Assembly (NCBI GenBank): GCA_003313425.1
Contig: NHZP01000060.1
Span: forward strand, 186,001-250,000
Reading direction: 5' to 3'
From: Pseudopyrenochaeta lycopersici
Lineage: Eukaryota > Ascomycota > Dothideomycetes > Pleosporales > Pseudopyrenochaetaceae
DNA length: 64,000 nt
Under the pieces are notes generated by a model. The model did not search any database and was not told the DNA's origin. It saw only the letters and a program-made list of their open reading frames with translations. Of this stretch, positions 32,837 through 46,641 are shown piece by piece; the first letter of the stretch is position 1, and each line of letters starts with the position of its first letter. The translations under genes were made by a program, and so were the position numbers.

Positions 32837-35250
32837 AGTGAAGATTTCTCGCTTCGAGAATGCTTCTGCGGGGGGGAACCAAGACTCAGAAACTGCTCCT
32901 CGTGCGGCGTTGACAGCCCCACAAATGCTTTGCCACCTTCGGGCATGACAGGCGTATAGCCTGCAATGCAGGTAAAGCAGTGAGTGTGGGCTGTTCAAAC
33001 TCATGCTAGTCGGTAAATATCAAGAACAGGGTAGGCTTGATAATATGGAGGCCGTGACAATATGTTGCTTTCGTCTTCTTTATGACAAACAGCATGTCGA
33101 ATACCACAGTTGTGTATTCCTACTCCGATAGCATCCCGGTGCTTTTTTAAGATAAAAAATCAGTATCAAACTTAGTTGAGCCACCCTGATTTCTTTCTAG
33201 GTCTGTATTTCTGAACATAACGTCGCCAGTAAGAAAGTCAGGAGACATCAAGTGCGGAGAAAAATAGAAGCCACTCTTGCTTTGGAACAGCTCTGGTCAG
33301 CATCGAGATAAGTAGAAGAACTCCACCAGTGCCTTCAAGATTTATTGCGGCGTCAATATTTGGTAAAAACCACCTTGAGTATTATTGAGAGGGTCATTGG
33401 GGGACGTGGCAATGGGCCCAGGTCGAGTTGACATTACCAACGCTTTAAGTATTCATCCAAGCATTCCACGATATCCTACTAGCACGCGATCCGAAGCGCT
33501 TCTGGGTTTGTTAAGTCATTTGTCGATTGCAAAATGTACTGGCACCAAAGTAGAGACTGTGTATATGCGCTTTAGGCTGCTGGTGCTGCCTTACATGAAT
33601 CGAAAGCCAGATCACGGTCTATAGACGTAATACGAGTGGTCGGTCACATTCTCAGCGTTCACGAGAGCCATGAAATGCTGATGGCATTGGTTTTTCGCTC
33701 CCATTAACACAATAATGCTGGGCCCGTACAAGGCTATTGGGCTTTTGGCTAGCTATGGTCCTTGGTAATCATTAATTGCATAAATCAATTGCCTTAAGAA
33801 TGGAGGAAAAATGATTCTGCTTCAATACATGATATATGGATAGTGTTGCCAATACGCCTTTGCCGACATTGATGTATCGAAGATGATCTCTCGGTTGAAC
33901 TAAGCTCCACAGACAGAAATGGTGAGCAGGCAGGAAGGAACTTTTGTAGATTTTCATGCAAGACGCTCAGAATCTACTGAGGAACCGGATGCACGCGAGT
34001 CTAGACGGACTGTTGACCTTCATGCTCCGAACAGCTCTTGCCATAAGATGCTAACATAGTCCTCAAATAGGCCGCGCAGGTGTTGTAGTTAATCAAATGT
34101 ATACCACGACGAGTAATTAGATCCCCTTGAAACTTGACCAGCCATATCTTATTTCAGTTAGCATTGATTAAGCAAATGGTATTAATAGTAAATACTAATC
34201 TCTTGCAAAAAATACTGAGAGACAGTCGCATGTTGGATTGCACCTTGGTCTCGACAGCGTTGATGTCCGGGTCGCCAGGCCACACCACAAAAGTTGAACT
34301 AAACACAACATCTCAGCCTGGGCCAACGACAATGCCATTACATATCACAATATAAAATCGACTGATATGCTTTGTGAATGCAAGCAGATAGTCATACAAT
34401 CGAATTTTGCCAAGAAAAGGCCGCTCTGAGAAACTCCGTGACTCGACACATACCTGCTTCCCTTCCCAGTACCGGCTTAGGCATACTCCAGTTTCTTTAT
34501 TTTCTAGATAATACCTTCGTCGTGAATTTTCGGAACCCTTCTAGTATGTGAACAAATGTGAAGGGTTGCGGTTGTGTCATAAAGCGCGTGCGACGTGAGG
34601 TGGTGTGACCTCTCACCAGGTAAAGTAGGAAATCACGCCAGACCTCGAAGTGGAAGATACCGTGGTAACGCCACCATGGCAGGCTTTGTGCTTGCACACG
34701 ACCCACGTGGCCTTAATATTATCCTTATAGCCATTGTTGGATCGGCATATAAGATTACCGCTCATCGTTCCCACGACCTCATATTACCGCAATACAATCA
34801 AGATCTAAATCATATACATCAACGTCCACTGCGAAAACGCACATCGACAGCATTAATTATCCTCACACTTTACCACTTTGAGCCAAATCAATTGTATTGG
34901 TACTCCCGATATGTTGGGCCACGGCATCTCAAAACACTACTTGCATATGCCACATTCGCACTGGAGCTTTAAGCGGCATTTCAATAATTGGTTAATAAGT
35001 GTTGCTGAGGTTTATTCAAAGGCCGGTTGAGAAAACGAAAAGGGTATATTGAACAGAAACCGTGTTGCAACAGCATAGGACCGTCCCTAACTAGTTGCAT
35101 AGCATCGAGAAGTGATTCAGCCTACTGGGCTGGACAGAAAGAGACTGCTTAAGGATAAGGGCAATAACATGCCTTGACCAAAAGACTTGTACTCTTTATT
35201 TACGGAGATTATATCCATTTACTGTTCTAAAGCTGTGTAAATGTTGGTTC
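32837..35250. other. Gene-free stretch of normal composition
   Basis: It starts upstream of the esterase and ends at the next AT-rich block. Frames of 60-125 codons occur on both strands (the longest at 34595-34972 plus) but show no domain, signal peptide or consistent coding bias. No transposon ends were found. Confidence 0.45.
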
Positions 35251-37277
35251 TTAAATTATCGTGGCTAGTATATGTTGCAGAGGGCTAAAGCTAGCGAGCA
35301 GTTTAGGTTAAGGAACAGTAAAACCATATATAAACGTACCGCATTTCGCTACTTTAAAAATAATTTATTTTTATCCTTATTTTCTATGATAAAAAGTTAT
35401 ACAGTAAGCGGGTTATTATATTTTAATGTGCTGCGCAAAATTAGTAGTATGGTTCGCTCGCTTAGACGGATTCTGTAGACAGGCCCGATTTCAGTTTTAT
35501 GAAAAATGCAACCTTGTCGTATTTGTGCGTTAATCTTTACACTAGAATTTACCTTCGTCTGAAGAGGCTATTAGCTAATAGAGGAGAGCTTTTTATTAGA
35601 AATAGTTTGACGAGCTTTAATTTAGATTCATCCGCTAACTATTAACGTACGTTATCTAGTATATTAAATTATGTTTTTTTTACTATAAAGGAGTTAATAC
35701 TATAGTTAGGGTTCTATTAATTTTTAAAGTTAAGCCTAAGAATATAGTTCTCTTAAAATATATAGCTATACGTAGTATTATAATATATATAAATCTATCT
35801 AAGTAAGATTATACTTAATAATATATAACTTATAAGTGTATTTTTATTAGCCCTATAGGTTAACCTAGGCTATCCTAGCCTATAGTAGCCTAAGATAGGG
35901 TAGGTATAGTAAGAATATATAGGAGGGCGGCGCCCTATTACTACTTAAGCAGCGATTTATTTATTAAACCCCTATTATACACTTTTTACTACTAAACTAT
36001 ATTTCTTATACTAGTAAACCCTTAATAATCTTTAATATCTAAATTACTCTCTAATACTCTATAGTAAAGAGATAACTTAGGATAGTATGTACTAGATAAA
36101 TATATTTTCTATTAGCTAAGTGTTATAAGCTATACAGAAGTACTAAAATATAAAACAAAAGTATAGTAAGCGAAATACTACTACTAATAGATTAAAACTC
36201 TTAGATATAATCTGTAATACCTATCTAAGTTACAAGTTTAATAAATAAAAAGTATAATACTTACAAATAAGCCTTATTACTCTAATATAGTGTTGCAAAT
36301 AACGCGCTGTGACCTGGGGTACGGTAGGCTCACGTGCGCGCTGACGTGGGAGCTTACCCTGGAGAGACACGTACTTATGTGTGCATTCACGGGCGCGCTC
36401 ACGTGCGCGCTCACGTGCACGCTCACGTGCAAGCAGATGGGCAAGCTCACGCAGGAGACACCTGAAGGTAGACTCACGTGCGCGATCACGTGCGCGAGCA
36501 CGTACGCGCTCACGCACGCGTACACGCTGCTCACGCTCCTACCGTATAATAGCCCCTGTAATAGGCCGTGCTTAGCTCTCCTTTATATAGCTGGCTCTCC
36601 TAAAGCCTCCTAGATAAAACAGTAGTCCATCTCATAGATTACCTAGGTAACTGTTGCCAAGCTCTCCCTTTTTCCTCTACATATAGTAATAGTATTAAAG
36701 ATCCAATTAAGTAGTTAGAATATAAAGTAACTAGTGTTAACTAGCTTAGCTCTTAAGAATATTCTACAGAGAAGTAGTGTCATAGGTTAAAGGTAGGAAG
36801 TAATACTAAAGAGTATATTTAATAACTTAGGTTTATTATATAAGTCTATATACCTTCAAATATTTTATAGTGTCTTATAGTTTCTATAAAGCCTCTTATA
36901 AAACCTGTAGGTTTCTAATAGGATACGTAGCTATACTATATTATAGTATCTGACTTAGTATAGGTTTTGTTTAACTACGTAACGTAGCGTTATTAACTAG
37001 TCCTTAAGGTAGGTCCTTGTAAGGGCCGTCTGTACCTCCTTACCCCTACCTTCTTAAACGCTGTTCCTCCTATTCTAGGTTTGTAACATAAACTTACAGG
37101 GATTTACGCGTATTCAATAAATAGTATTAGAGCTACGCAGATAGCTAACTATAAGAAGAGAAAGGATAAACATAACTACTATTATGCTTAAGAGCAGATT
37201 AAGTAGAATAAGCTAATTACCTAGTAGTTAATAACTAGTAAAGCCTATTATCCGCAGCTTACGTAGATAGCTATTAA
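35251..37277. other. AT-rich RIP block left of pogo-like element C
   Basis: Mostly CpA-depleted degenerate sequence of unknown parentage, with one GC-rich island (36301-36545, listed separately). Nothing here is translatable. Confidence 0.5.
36301..36545. repeat. GC-rich CACGTG/CGCGCTCACGTG tandem array
   Basis: A 245-bp island in AT-rich DNA, built largely of degenerate 12-bp units of the cgcgctcacgtg type, with CACGTG palindromes and many CACG/CGCG words. Its flanks are inversely related (gtacggtaggctcacg on the left, cgctcctaccgtat on the right). CpA is intact here, unlike the surroundings. The open frames in both directions are a by-product of the repeat. Confidence 0.8.
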
Positions 37278-37930
37278 TACCGAGGTTACCCCTGTTACCC
37301 TGTAACGCATTACCCCGCGTAACGCACTATCTAAACACTAAAACTTAGAACTAAATTAAGGCTATTAAGCCTTATACTATAGCTATTTTTATGGTTTTTT
37401 TAGTAACGTAATTTATAAGGCCTTAAACTATCTATAGCTACTAGTATTTAATTAGAAGTTTAATTTTATAGCTACGACGTAACTAAATAAGTACTAAGCC
37501 TAATAAAGTATTTATAACTTTTTTACTACTACTAAGCTTAATAACTTACTTTTTTCTAGTAATAGCTATTATAGTAGTTTTAAAGCTGCTCTTATTTATT
37601 TTTTAAGATAATTTAAAAGCTTATTTAAGTTATTTTATAGCTTTATAAGTAGCCTATTTAGTAGCCTAATTAGTAGCCTAATTAGCTACTTACTTTACTT
37701 TTTTTTTCTACTTTAATGATTTAGCTTTAGCTTTAGCTTTAGCTACTTAACTTAATTAAACTAACTTAGCTTTAGCCTACTTTCTCTCTTTATAATACTT
37801 AGCTACTTTAAGTTTTTAATATTACTACTTTTCTTCTTTATAAGCTTTAGCTTCTTAGTAATTATATACTTTCTTTACTTTCTTAAGTAACTAAGATACT
37901 ATACTAATATAATAGTTATTATCTTACTAT

Positions 37931-38162
37931 TGTCACGGTGCCGCTGCAGCCCGGACATATAAGGGCTGCTAAGGCCGCACGGAACACCGTAGATTTGGTA
38001 GATATAAGTTAGACCCCTATAGCTGTACGTAGCTCCTTAAGCTACGTCTTATAATCTACCCTATACTGCCTGCAACTGCCCTCTTATAAGTAATACAGAT
38101 ACCCTGCCTGCCCGAAACAGCTCTAACCCCGCCTACCGCCGCCGCCCCCCCCCCCCCTAACA
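37931..38162 (+). repeat. 5' LTR of Gypsy 2
   Basis: Begins TGTCACGGTGCCGCTGCAGC and ends in a poly-C tract followed by TAACA; 232 bp. Confidence 0.93.
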
Positions 38163-39848
38163 TTACGTAGCTCCCCTAACATGTTGGAACCGCTATTCTA
38201 CTATGCCCTTCTAAGAACACTAGAACTATTCCTACAGGCGTACTAAGAGGACTAGAATAGATAGTATAAAAAGATTACCTAGTTAAATAAGACTGCAGAG
38301 GAAATATTACAGTAGAATATAAGAGTAACACACCTAGCAGTGTAAGTACAGGACCTAATAGTAGAAGTATAAAGCCTAAAGGGAGTAGTATAGTACTAGA
38401 AACAGGAAATCTAGGCTGTAACAGATAAGCTTATAGAGCTGCAGATTAAGCTATACAAGAAAACAGAAGAAACAGAACAAGAGCGCTAGACTACCTAAAT
38501 CCTAACCCTAACACGAACTGCTATGCCTACTACAGGGCACCTATTAGAACAACTCCCTAATCCTAATAAGTTTAAGGGCGACTAAAATGACCTACGTAGG
38601 TTTACAGCCTAGATTTATATAAAGATAATAATAAACTAAGACTGTTTCCCTACCGCAGAGGCCTGAATAGCCTACGTAAACGGCTGCCTAGAGGGCACGC
38701 CCTATAAATAAATACTGCCGCATATAAAAGAAGGAGTCTATACGCTATCAGATTATAAGGAGATCCTAGAAACACTAGAACGGGCATACAGTAACCTAAA
38801 CTAGGCCCGTAACGCCTGTATAGCACTATTTACGCTCTGCTAGCAGAGCTAGGAATTTAGTATGTTCTTTACAGAGTTCTAGCGGCTAAGCGCTGAGAGC
38901 GATCTACAGGACAAGTTATTACTAACTATACTAGAAAACGCTGTTTTATAGGAATTACAGGAGATACTTCTCTATAATCTACTGCTAAGCCTAGACTATA
39001 ATAAGTTGTTAGAGTACTTATAAGATCTTAAGAACTGTAGACGCTACTACGTAGTAATAGCGGGCTAGCGTAGACCTATTATAAATGCGTACTACCTAAA
39101 ACAGAGGAGAGCTATAGCAGGCCCTGCTGTAACTAAGAATAGGCTACTAATTAGCCTAGACGCGATAGACCTAAGCCGCCTACAGAAGACAGGCTAATAT
39201 TAAAAGGACTGTAAGGAACGCTGCGAATGCTACTGCTGCAGGTCTAAGAACTACTTAGTAGCATAATACCTAGAACTAGACAACTGTAAGTTCTGTATTG
39301 TAATAAAAGGAATAAGCTAAACCTTATTATAGTTGTCTTTATAGAGTTTACAGCAGTTACGATAATTAAAACAGTCCTAGAGCCCGCTAAAAGAGCTGAG
39401 TTAGAGGTAAGTTACCTACTAACTTAGGAACTGCGTACCTGCAAAATATCTGTAGCAGCAGTGCGGGGAGTTAGTATAGAGGAGGAGCTCCGTATGCAGT
39501 CCTAAGCACTAGTACTGCCTACTAAACTTAACAACAACGAACTAGAAAACCAAATTAATACCTGTACAGCCTATTACCTTATTAATAGCAGAGCTAAGGG
39601 AGACTTCGTTAACCAGGAATAGGCCGTAACTGCTAGGTTTAAGCTAAAAACCCTTAACAAACTATTCCGCCTGCATATAGCGGATAGAACAGAGTTCTAA
39701 GGAGGACTAATTACCTCCTATATTATAGTAAAGCTCCGTATTAACAGCTATATAGAGCTAACCCGCCTGTATACTATAACACTAGGGACCTATCTAGTAG
39801 TACTAGGGATTTACTAGCTACAGCAATATAACCCTACTATTAACTAGG

Positions 39849-40236
39849 TGTGAAGAATCTTTAAGGCTATCGGTGAGGATAACCAATGAGATTGCAAGGT
39901 TGGTTCTCCGGGATAGAGTGAGGGACTAGATGGAAGGGGTCTAGTACTAAGACAGTAAGAGGGCGCTTCTGTAAAGAGTACTAAGGGTTGAGAACAATCG
40001 GTATTGCTATCACTATACTGTAGAGTATAATATTGAGTTGAACACAATAAGCTATAATGGTTCATTGTGGTGATCTATATACATAGAAGTTATGCATGTT
40101 GCTCAGTGTGCTCAGTGTGCTCAGTGCTACTGATCAAACTGATCAACTGAGCACGTCACGTGACCTCGGTTGTTGGTCCAATACCTGTGAGGTCCAGTTG
40201 GGGCCACTGGGGCAGGGTCCCGGCAGGATCGTAACA
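39849..40236. mobile_element. Un-RIPed solo LTR inside Gypsy 2
   Basis: A 388-bp segment with normal base composition starts TGTGAAGAATC and ends GATCGTAACA. It is flanked by the 5-bp duplication CTAGG (39844-39848, 40237-40241). It interrupts the pol region of the RIPed Gypsy. CpA is abundant, so it post-dates the RIP of its host or escaped RIP. Short direct repeats (gctcagtgt) occur near 40100. No second copy of this LTR family is in the window. Confidence 0.87.
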
Positions 40237-43200
40237 CTAGGGCGCAAACACCCTTACGTTTAATAGTACCTTTTACTATAGCTATTACAGAATACTGTTA
40301 TAACCTCTACAGACCTGCAGGGTGCTGTTAGAATCTTAGAAAGAAAAGCCTAAGGGCCGCAGGAAGACCGTGTAGACTGAGGAAGCCTTAAAACCTTAAC
40401 CTAAACTAATTTTATTAAAGGCCTGCGCTGCATTTGCGCGGCGAAAAGACTATCTACTGTTTACAGCCTTTATAGAAGAGGTAAAACGAGTTTTAGATTC
40501 TATAAAGAGGTTATTAGAAAAGACAGACGCTGTACACGACCTACTAGAAGACATCCGTACCCTACTTAAACTATTCTAGAGGTTCTTCTTACTAACTAAG
40601 GCAGATAAGCTGCCGCCGCACTGTCCTTACGACTACAATATCTAGTTAATAGAAGGAAAGACACCGCTGTTTAGAAGACTATACCTAATATCCCGTAATA
40701 AGCTTACAGTACTGTAGGAATAGCTTAAAGAAAATCTACAGAAGGGATTTATTCGCCTAAGCAGCTTACCTACAGCCTCGCTAGTCCTGTTTATAAGAAA
40801 AGCAGACAGGAAGCTCCGTTTCTGCGTAGATTATAGAGCACTAAACGCTGTAATAGTAAAGGACTAATACCTGCTACTATTAATAAAAGAGTTACTAAAT
40901 AACTTATAGGGTATGCAGTACTTCTCTAAGATTAATATACTGTAGGCGTTTAATAATATCTGCATTAAGGCTAGCTAGGAATAGCTTACAGCCTTCTAGA
41001 CCTGTTTTAGACTATATAAGATATTAGTAATGCCGTTTAGGCTTACAGGAGCCCCCGTAACCTTCTAACAGTACATAAATAACACGCTCTATAAGTATCT
41101 TAACTGTTTCTATACTATATATATAGACAACGTCCTCATTTATAGCTGTACCTAAACTAAACACGAGGAACACCTAAGGCTCGTACTAGGGAAACTAGAA
41201 GCTGCTAGTTTACACGCAAGAATTAAGAAATGCGAGTTTATAGTTACTAAAACCTGTTTCTTTAGCCTTATTATAGGCTGCCACAGAATTAGTATAGACC
41301 TAAAAAAGATTAAAATAGTTAAGGAATAGCCGCAACTAGAATACCTTATAAACATATAAGCGTTCCTAGAATTTATAAACTTCTACAGGCAGTTTATACA
41401 GGACTTCTCTAAAATTATAACACTATTAGTAGGACTTATACAGAAGAGAGTACTGTTTATCTAGGGTAACGCCTGTAATACAGTATTTAAGAAACTAAAG
41501 ACAGCGTTTATAACAGCACCTGTACTAGCTATATTTAACTAGGAAAGGGACGTTATCCTAGAAACAGATGCGTTAGACTACGTTTTAGCAGGGGTTCTAT
41601 TATAGTACAGTAATAACAGAATCCTGCGCCCTGTAGCTTACTTCTTAAAAAAGTATACTATTATAGAGTGTAACTATAAGATTTATAATAAGGAACTGCT
41701 AGCGATTATCTGCTGCTTTAAGGAATAGCGGCTAGAACTAGAAGGCTGCACCTTACTAATAAAGGTAATTTTAGACTACTATAACCTAGAGTATTTTATG
41801 TCTATAAAGCTGTTAAACTGTAGATAAGCCTACTAGTCTAAATTTCTATCCTGTTTTAACTTCTGTATTATTTATAGGCCTAGAAAATAGGGGGTTAAGC
41901 CTAATGCCCTAACTAGGAGGTTAGCTAACCTGCCGAAGGAGGGGGATAAAAGGCTCTAGTACTAGAGCTAGACCGTGCTAAAGACTAAAAACCTAGAAAG
42001 AGGACCGTACTAGCTAAATGTAACTACCTGCAGCTGTATAAAGGTAATACTTACTACCGCTACTAACTATAAGTCTGCTAAAAAGGCTACTAAAATGCCT
42101 AAAATAACAAACACGCCTAAGGAAATAGGCTAAACCTTATTACTGCCTCTAAATATAGAACTACTATTTATAGAGAGTTACTGCTAGAATCTAATTCCTA
42201 AGGAGGTCCTGTAAGACCTAAGAAATAGAAGCTGTAAGAACTTATACCTAACACTCGTAGAGTGTAAGGATAATTACGGCTATTTAAGATATTAAGGAAG
42301 GCTATACGTGCTAAACTATGACAAGCTAAAGGCGGAGCTTCTCTGCTGCTACTATAAAAGCCTAGTTACAGGACACGCTAGACGCAGCAAAACGTACGAA
42401 CTACTATTACGAGAGTACTACTAGCCTAGGATATACGACTTTATACGCTGCTGGATCTGTAACTGCTACACCTGTTGCTAAGCGGTACCCTCCTAAGAGG
42501 CCTAACAAGGCTTACTAAAACTGCTATTAGTACCTAACCGCGCATAGAGTAATATATCTGTTAATTTTATTATACACCTACTAAAGAGTAGAGGTTACGA
42601 CGCGATAATAACTGTAACTAACTAGCTTACGAAGATGCGGTATCTAATACTTTGTTACACGTCCTGTAACGCTAAAGATGCGGTAAACCTATTCCTCTAA
42701 AACATATAGAAACTCTATAGTCTACTAAAATTAGTTATATTAGACCGCAGACTACAGTTTATATCTAAATTCTAGTAACATCTAAACTGTAACCTAGGGA
42801 TTATAGTCCTGCTATTAACTACCTTCTACCTACAGACAGATAGACAGTCTAAGAGGATTAACGCGATCCTAGAACAGTACTTACGGACGTTCGTAAGCTA
42901 CCTACAGGATAACTAGCACCTGTGGCTACTGCTAGCGAAGTTCGCGGGTAACTCCGCATATTCTAAGAGCATAAATACGTTACTGTTTTTCGCGAATTAC
43001 GGCTACTACCCCCGTATTAGATTTAAACTAATACCCTCTAACCCTACGCTAACTACTGTAATAGTAGCCTAAAGAGACGTAAACGTATTTACAGTATATA
43101 TAGAACGTATTTTAGAATACGTAAGAGCTAAACTAACCTCCGCCTAAACCTGTTATAAAGAAACGGTAAACTAACACTGCTACCCTGCGCGCTAATACTA

Positions 43201-43681
43201 GGAAGGAGACCTAGTATAGCTAGATGCCCGTAATATTAAGACCTTATAACCTACAAAGAAGCTTAACTAGAAGAACCTAGGACTGTTTACGGTTACGCAG
43301 GTTGTGTCGCCGTACGCCTATCGCCTACGGCTCCCTAATAGTTTCCGTATCTATAACATATTCTACGTAAGCCTACTACAGCCCGCTGCTAATAATCCGC
43401 TACCTAGGTAACAGATACTACCGCCCCCGCCTATTAAAGTTAACGGGGAGAAGGAGTAGTTTATAGAAGAGATTGTAGATTCCTGCTAGGACCGCTGCGG
43501 CCGTAAGGGCGCCCCGCGCCTAAAGTATATAGTTAGATAGACTAGATACGCTGAGGCTACTAAGGTACCTGCCGCGTAGTTAGAGAACGCCGTAGAGGCC
43601 GTAACAGCGTTTTACTAACGCTACCCTAAGAAACCTAGCCTGTTGCGGTCGCGTAGAACATGACTGTAAGGGAGGGAGTAC

Positions 43682-43914
43682 TATTACGGTGCCGCTGCAG
43701 CCTAGACATATAAGGGCTGCTAAGGCCGCACAGAATACTATAGATTTAGTAGATATAAGTCAGACCCCTATAGCTGTACGTAGCTCCTTGAGCTACGTCT
43801 TGTAATCTACCCTGTACTACCTGCAACTGCCCTCTTACGAGTGATACAGATACCCTGCCTGCCCGAAACGGCTCTAACCCCGCCCACCGCCGCCGCCCCC
43901 CCCCCCCCCTAACA
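43682..43914 (+). repeat. 3' LTR of Gypsy 2
   Basis: Begins TATTACGG (RIPed TGTCACGG) and ends poly-C then TAACA; 233 bp. It is followed by the ACTAT duplication. Confidence 0.93.
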
Positions 43915-44932
43915 ACTATAGTAAGAAGACTTTACTTTATCTTTTATACTTTTTTTTATAAATAAAATTATCTCTTATAGCTACTACTTTATACTAAAAA
44001 ATACACTTTTTAGTATAAATATAATAAAAGATTCTACTAATTTTTAAGCTCTTTTATTATTATAATTTTTAATAATATAGTATACTAGCGCTTTTAGCTC
44101 TTTCTAATTCTTAGTACTTAGCTCTAAAAATTTACTATTACTTATAGTTACTTAGATAGCTACCTTAGCATTAAATTTTTTAAAAATAACTTTAAGATTA
44201 AAGAGTAATAAGCTAGTTACTTTAAATGCTTTTAGGATAGTCTCTTTTTTAAATTAAGCTACTTAAGCTACTTTAAAAAAAAGATAAAAATCTCCTTTAC
44301 TAATAAAAGCTAGCTCTTAGCTTTTCTTTATAAATTATACAATCTTCTATAAGTATACTAATAATAGAAGCTTAAATATATTTATATTAAGTAGCTATAA
44401 GCTATAAATTAAGCAAAAAAAAATAAATAGCTAAGAAGATCTTATTTTAGTTATAGTAGTTAATATAATTTATAAAAATATAAAATTTATAGTTATTAAA
44501 GATAAGTAACTAATAAAAAGATTAAGTTTTTACTTTAGTATTATAATTAAATATATATTTTAGCTATACTAGGCTTATATTATTATTATTTTATTTTAAA
44601 AGAAATAAAGTAAAGTAAGCTTAATTATTCTTAGAATTAAATTTTTATAACTAGCTATTCTAAATTAAAAATAAAGCTAATTAAAATATTAGAATAAGCT
44701 CTAAAGATAATCTATTTATATAAATATAAGCCATTAAAGTAATCTACTCTCTATTACTACTTTAGATAAAAGATCTATAGTTATTCTACTTATATAAAGT
44801 CTAACTAAATATCTTCTTTAACTTACTTATTACTTCTAAAAGAAACTTTTTTTTATCTATATTATAAATATACTAAGCTTCTATTTTATATTACTTAATT
44901 TTATTATTTAAAAGCTTTAAATAGAGGCTATA

Positions 44933-46051
44933 ACGTGTTCTACTACTCGCCGGCTAACACCAGTCGCCGGCCTACCTTATTAAAACAGGTAGATCTTAAC
45001 ATATAATAACGCGACAACTACGCAGTAAATTTACTAGTAAATATAGTAATAATATTCTCTATCTCTATCTATATAAGGTATAATTATAACCCTAAACTTT
45101 ATATTTACTATAAGTTAGTAGTACTTATTACTAAGGCTAAGAAGCCTTACTTTCTACTCTTAAGTTTAAGGCTATTTTAGTAGTTATAGCTAACGTATAA
45201 CTTACCTTAACTTATAAAGCCTCTCTAGCTATAATATATTATTACTATTTATCCTTCTTATAATATAAACACGTATTTAAGGTATAAAGTTTACTATTTT
45301 CTTTTACTAAGATTATAGCTAAGTTTATAGCTAGCTAACAGCTTTTAATAAGCTAAGTAGGAGCTTTACTTAAAGAGCTCTATTATTAATATTAAAGGAG
45401 CTTATATATAAAGTAAGCCTATTAATTAAGTTAATTAGTAGTATAAGGCGTTTCTATTATCTAAATAGCCTTAGCTATAGCTACTATCTATAGAAGAGAT
45501 AGTATATAAGGCTATTCTAGGCGTTTATCTTTATAAGATTTTTATATTTTACGCGCTATAAGTAAAATTTATAGTTCTACTTTATCTAAAGCTTTAACTA
45601 AGCCTTAATAAAATAATAAACCTAGTTCTTACTAAGAGGAGGTAGAAAAGGCTACTAGCCTTATGCAGTAAGAAGGGCGTCTTTTATCTAACATACGTTA
45701 ATAATATAAGGTAGAAAGCATTATTAATTAAGCTCTAGTATCTATTAAATAAGGCTCAATTCTTTAGTAAATAATAGCTTATATTTTTATACGTTAATTA
45801 TTAAAGGAGGCTAGTAGCCTTAGAGGCGCTGCTAAAGGAGTAATTAGGGAACGTTAAATAGCTCTACAGCCCTGCGCATACTTTTTATCTGTCTTAAATT
45901 AATTACTTAAGACGTAAGAAGGACACGACCCTCCTTTTAAGCTACTGTAGGCTGTTGTTAGGTGGTTATAATTGTTGTTGTGGAGGCAAGCGCGTTAGTG
46001 TTGATGAGGTGGGCCAGCGACTGGTGTTGGCCAGCGAGTAGTAGAACACGT
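44933..46051. mobile_element. TIR transposon D (Fot1/pogo-type ends), degraded
   Basis: 1119 bp with ends ACGTGTTCTACTACTCGCCG...and its inverted partner, flanked by TA (44931-44932, 46052-46053), inside pogo-like element C. The core is strongly RIPed and I cannot read a transposase. Size is below an autonomous copy, so it is internally deleted or non-autonomous. The ends hold ...TCGCCGGC units spaced 17 bp. Confidence 0.8.
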
Positions 46052-46641
46052 TACTTTATATAGAAGAATTAGCTTTATAGTAGTTATTATTTATATTAAC
46101 TATATATTAAGAGATAAGATAGATGTTTTACTACTTAATAAAGTAATTAACTTAGTACTTTTAAATATTCTTTTTAGCTATTTAAGATATAAAGTTATAA
46201 AGTAAAGCCTTAGTAAGTAAGAAGCTTTACTTAGTAAGCTAAATAATATATAAGATAAGCTTCTTTCTTAGTATAGATAGAGATTTTATTAGTTTTAAGC
46301 TTTAACCTTACGTAAGGTAGATATACCTTAACTACGCCTTATTAATATTATATATATAATACTATACTTTCTAGCTATTTCTTTATAAGGAATATTATCT
46401 CTAGGCTTTAAGGAGTTAATTTCTGTAAGCGTATCCTTAATTTTCCTTATATTAGTTAAGTTACGTAGTATTAAAAAGTTAGTGTTGCATGCTTAGATAG
46501 TGCGTTACGCGGGGTAGTGCGTTACAGGAGGAACCTCGGTATTCTTAGTAGTCTAGTAATAAGCAATAAGCTAGGAAGAATATTTAGTAGATTTAGAATA
46601 AGGATAACTGACCGCCGCAATCATCTACAGTATAGTAAAGC

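Larger units (their letters stand above)
37931..43914 (+). mobile_element. Full-length Ty3/Gypsy chromovirus (Gypsy 2)
   Basis: 5984 bp with LTRs at 37931-38162 and 43682-43914 and an ACTAT target duplication. Read through stops, the plus strand gives gag (about 38.2-39.3 kb, with a Cys-rich knuckle-like segment), RT near 40.8-41.2 kb (VDYRALNAV, and YIDNVLIYS for the YxDD box), RNase H near 41.5-41.85 kb (ILETDALDYVLAGVLL), and integrase near 42.55-43.05 kb (GYDAIITVTN, LQTDRQSKRINAILEQYL). A chromodomain-like tail follows near 43.45-43.62 kb (FIEEIVDSC, LKYIVR). Stops are numerous (Gln and Trp positions), so it is inactive. A solo LTR interrupts it at 39849. Confidence 0.93.
37280..46539 (-). 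mobile_element. pogo-like transposon C (interrupted by Gypsy 2 and element D)
   Basis: Inverted ends begin CCGAGGTT and contain GTAACGCAYTACC units, with TA on each side (37278-37279, 46540-46541). Without the Gypsy and element D it is about 2.15 kb. The minus strand from about 46470 reads LTEINSLKPRDNIPYKEIARKYS, the N-terminal HTH of fungal pogo-like transposases. The C-terminal part around 44.0-44.3 kb reads ILKAFKVTSLLLFNLKVIFKKFN, with stops. It is heavily RIPed and dead. A motif pair spaced 17 bp is present at both ends. Confidence 0.85.

Noticed and set aside
36230..36613. Overlapping frames on both strands rich in Arg-Ala or Thr-Cys repeats
   Set aside because: They follow from the CACGTG/CGCG tandem array; all phases are open and none resembles a protein.
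38140..38160. Poly-C tract as a possible assembly artefact
   Set aside because: The same tract is at the same place in the partner LTR near 43897, so it belongs to the LTR.
39844..40065. A 73-codon minus-strand frame
   Set aside because: It lies within the solo LTR and has no family resemblance.
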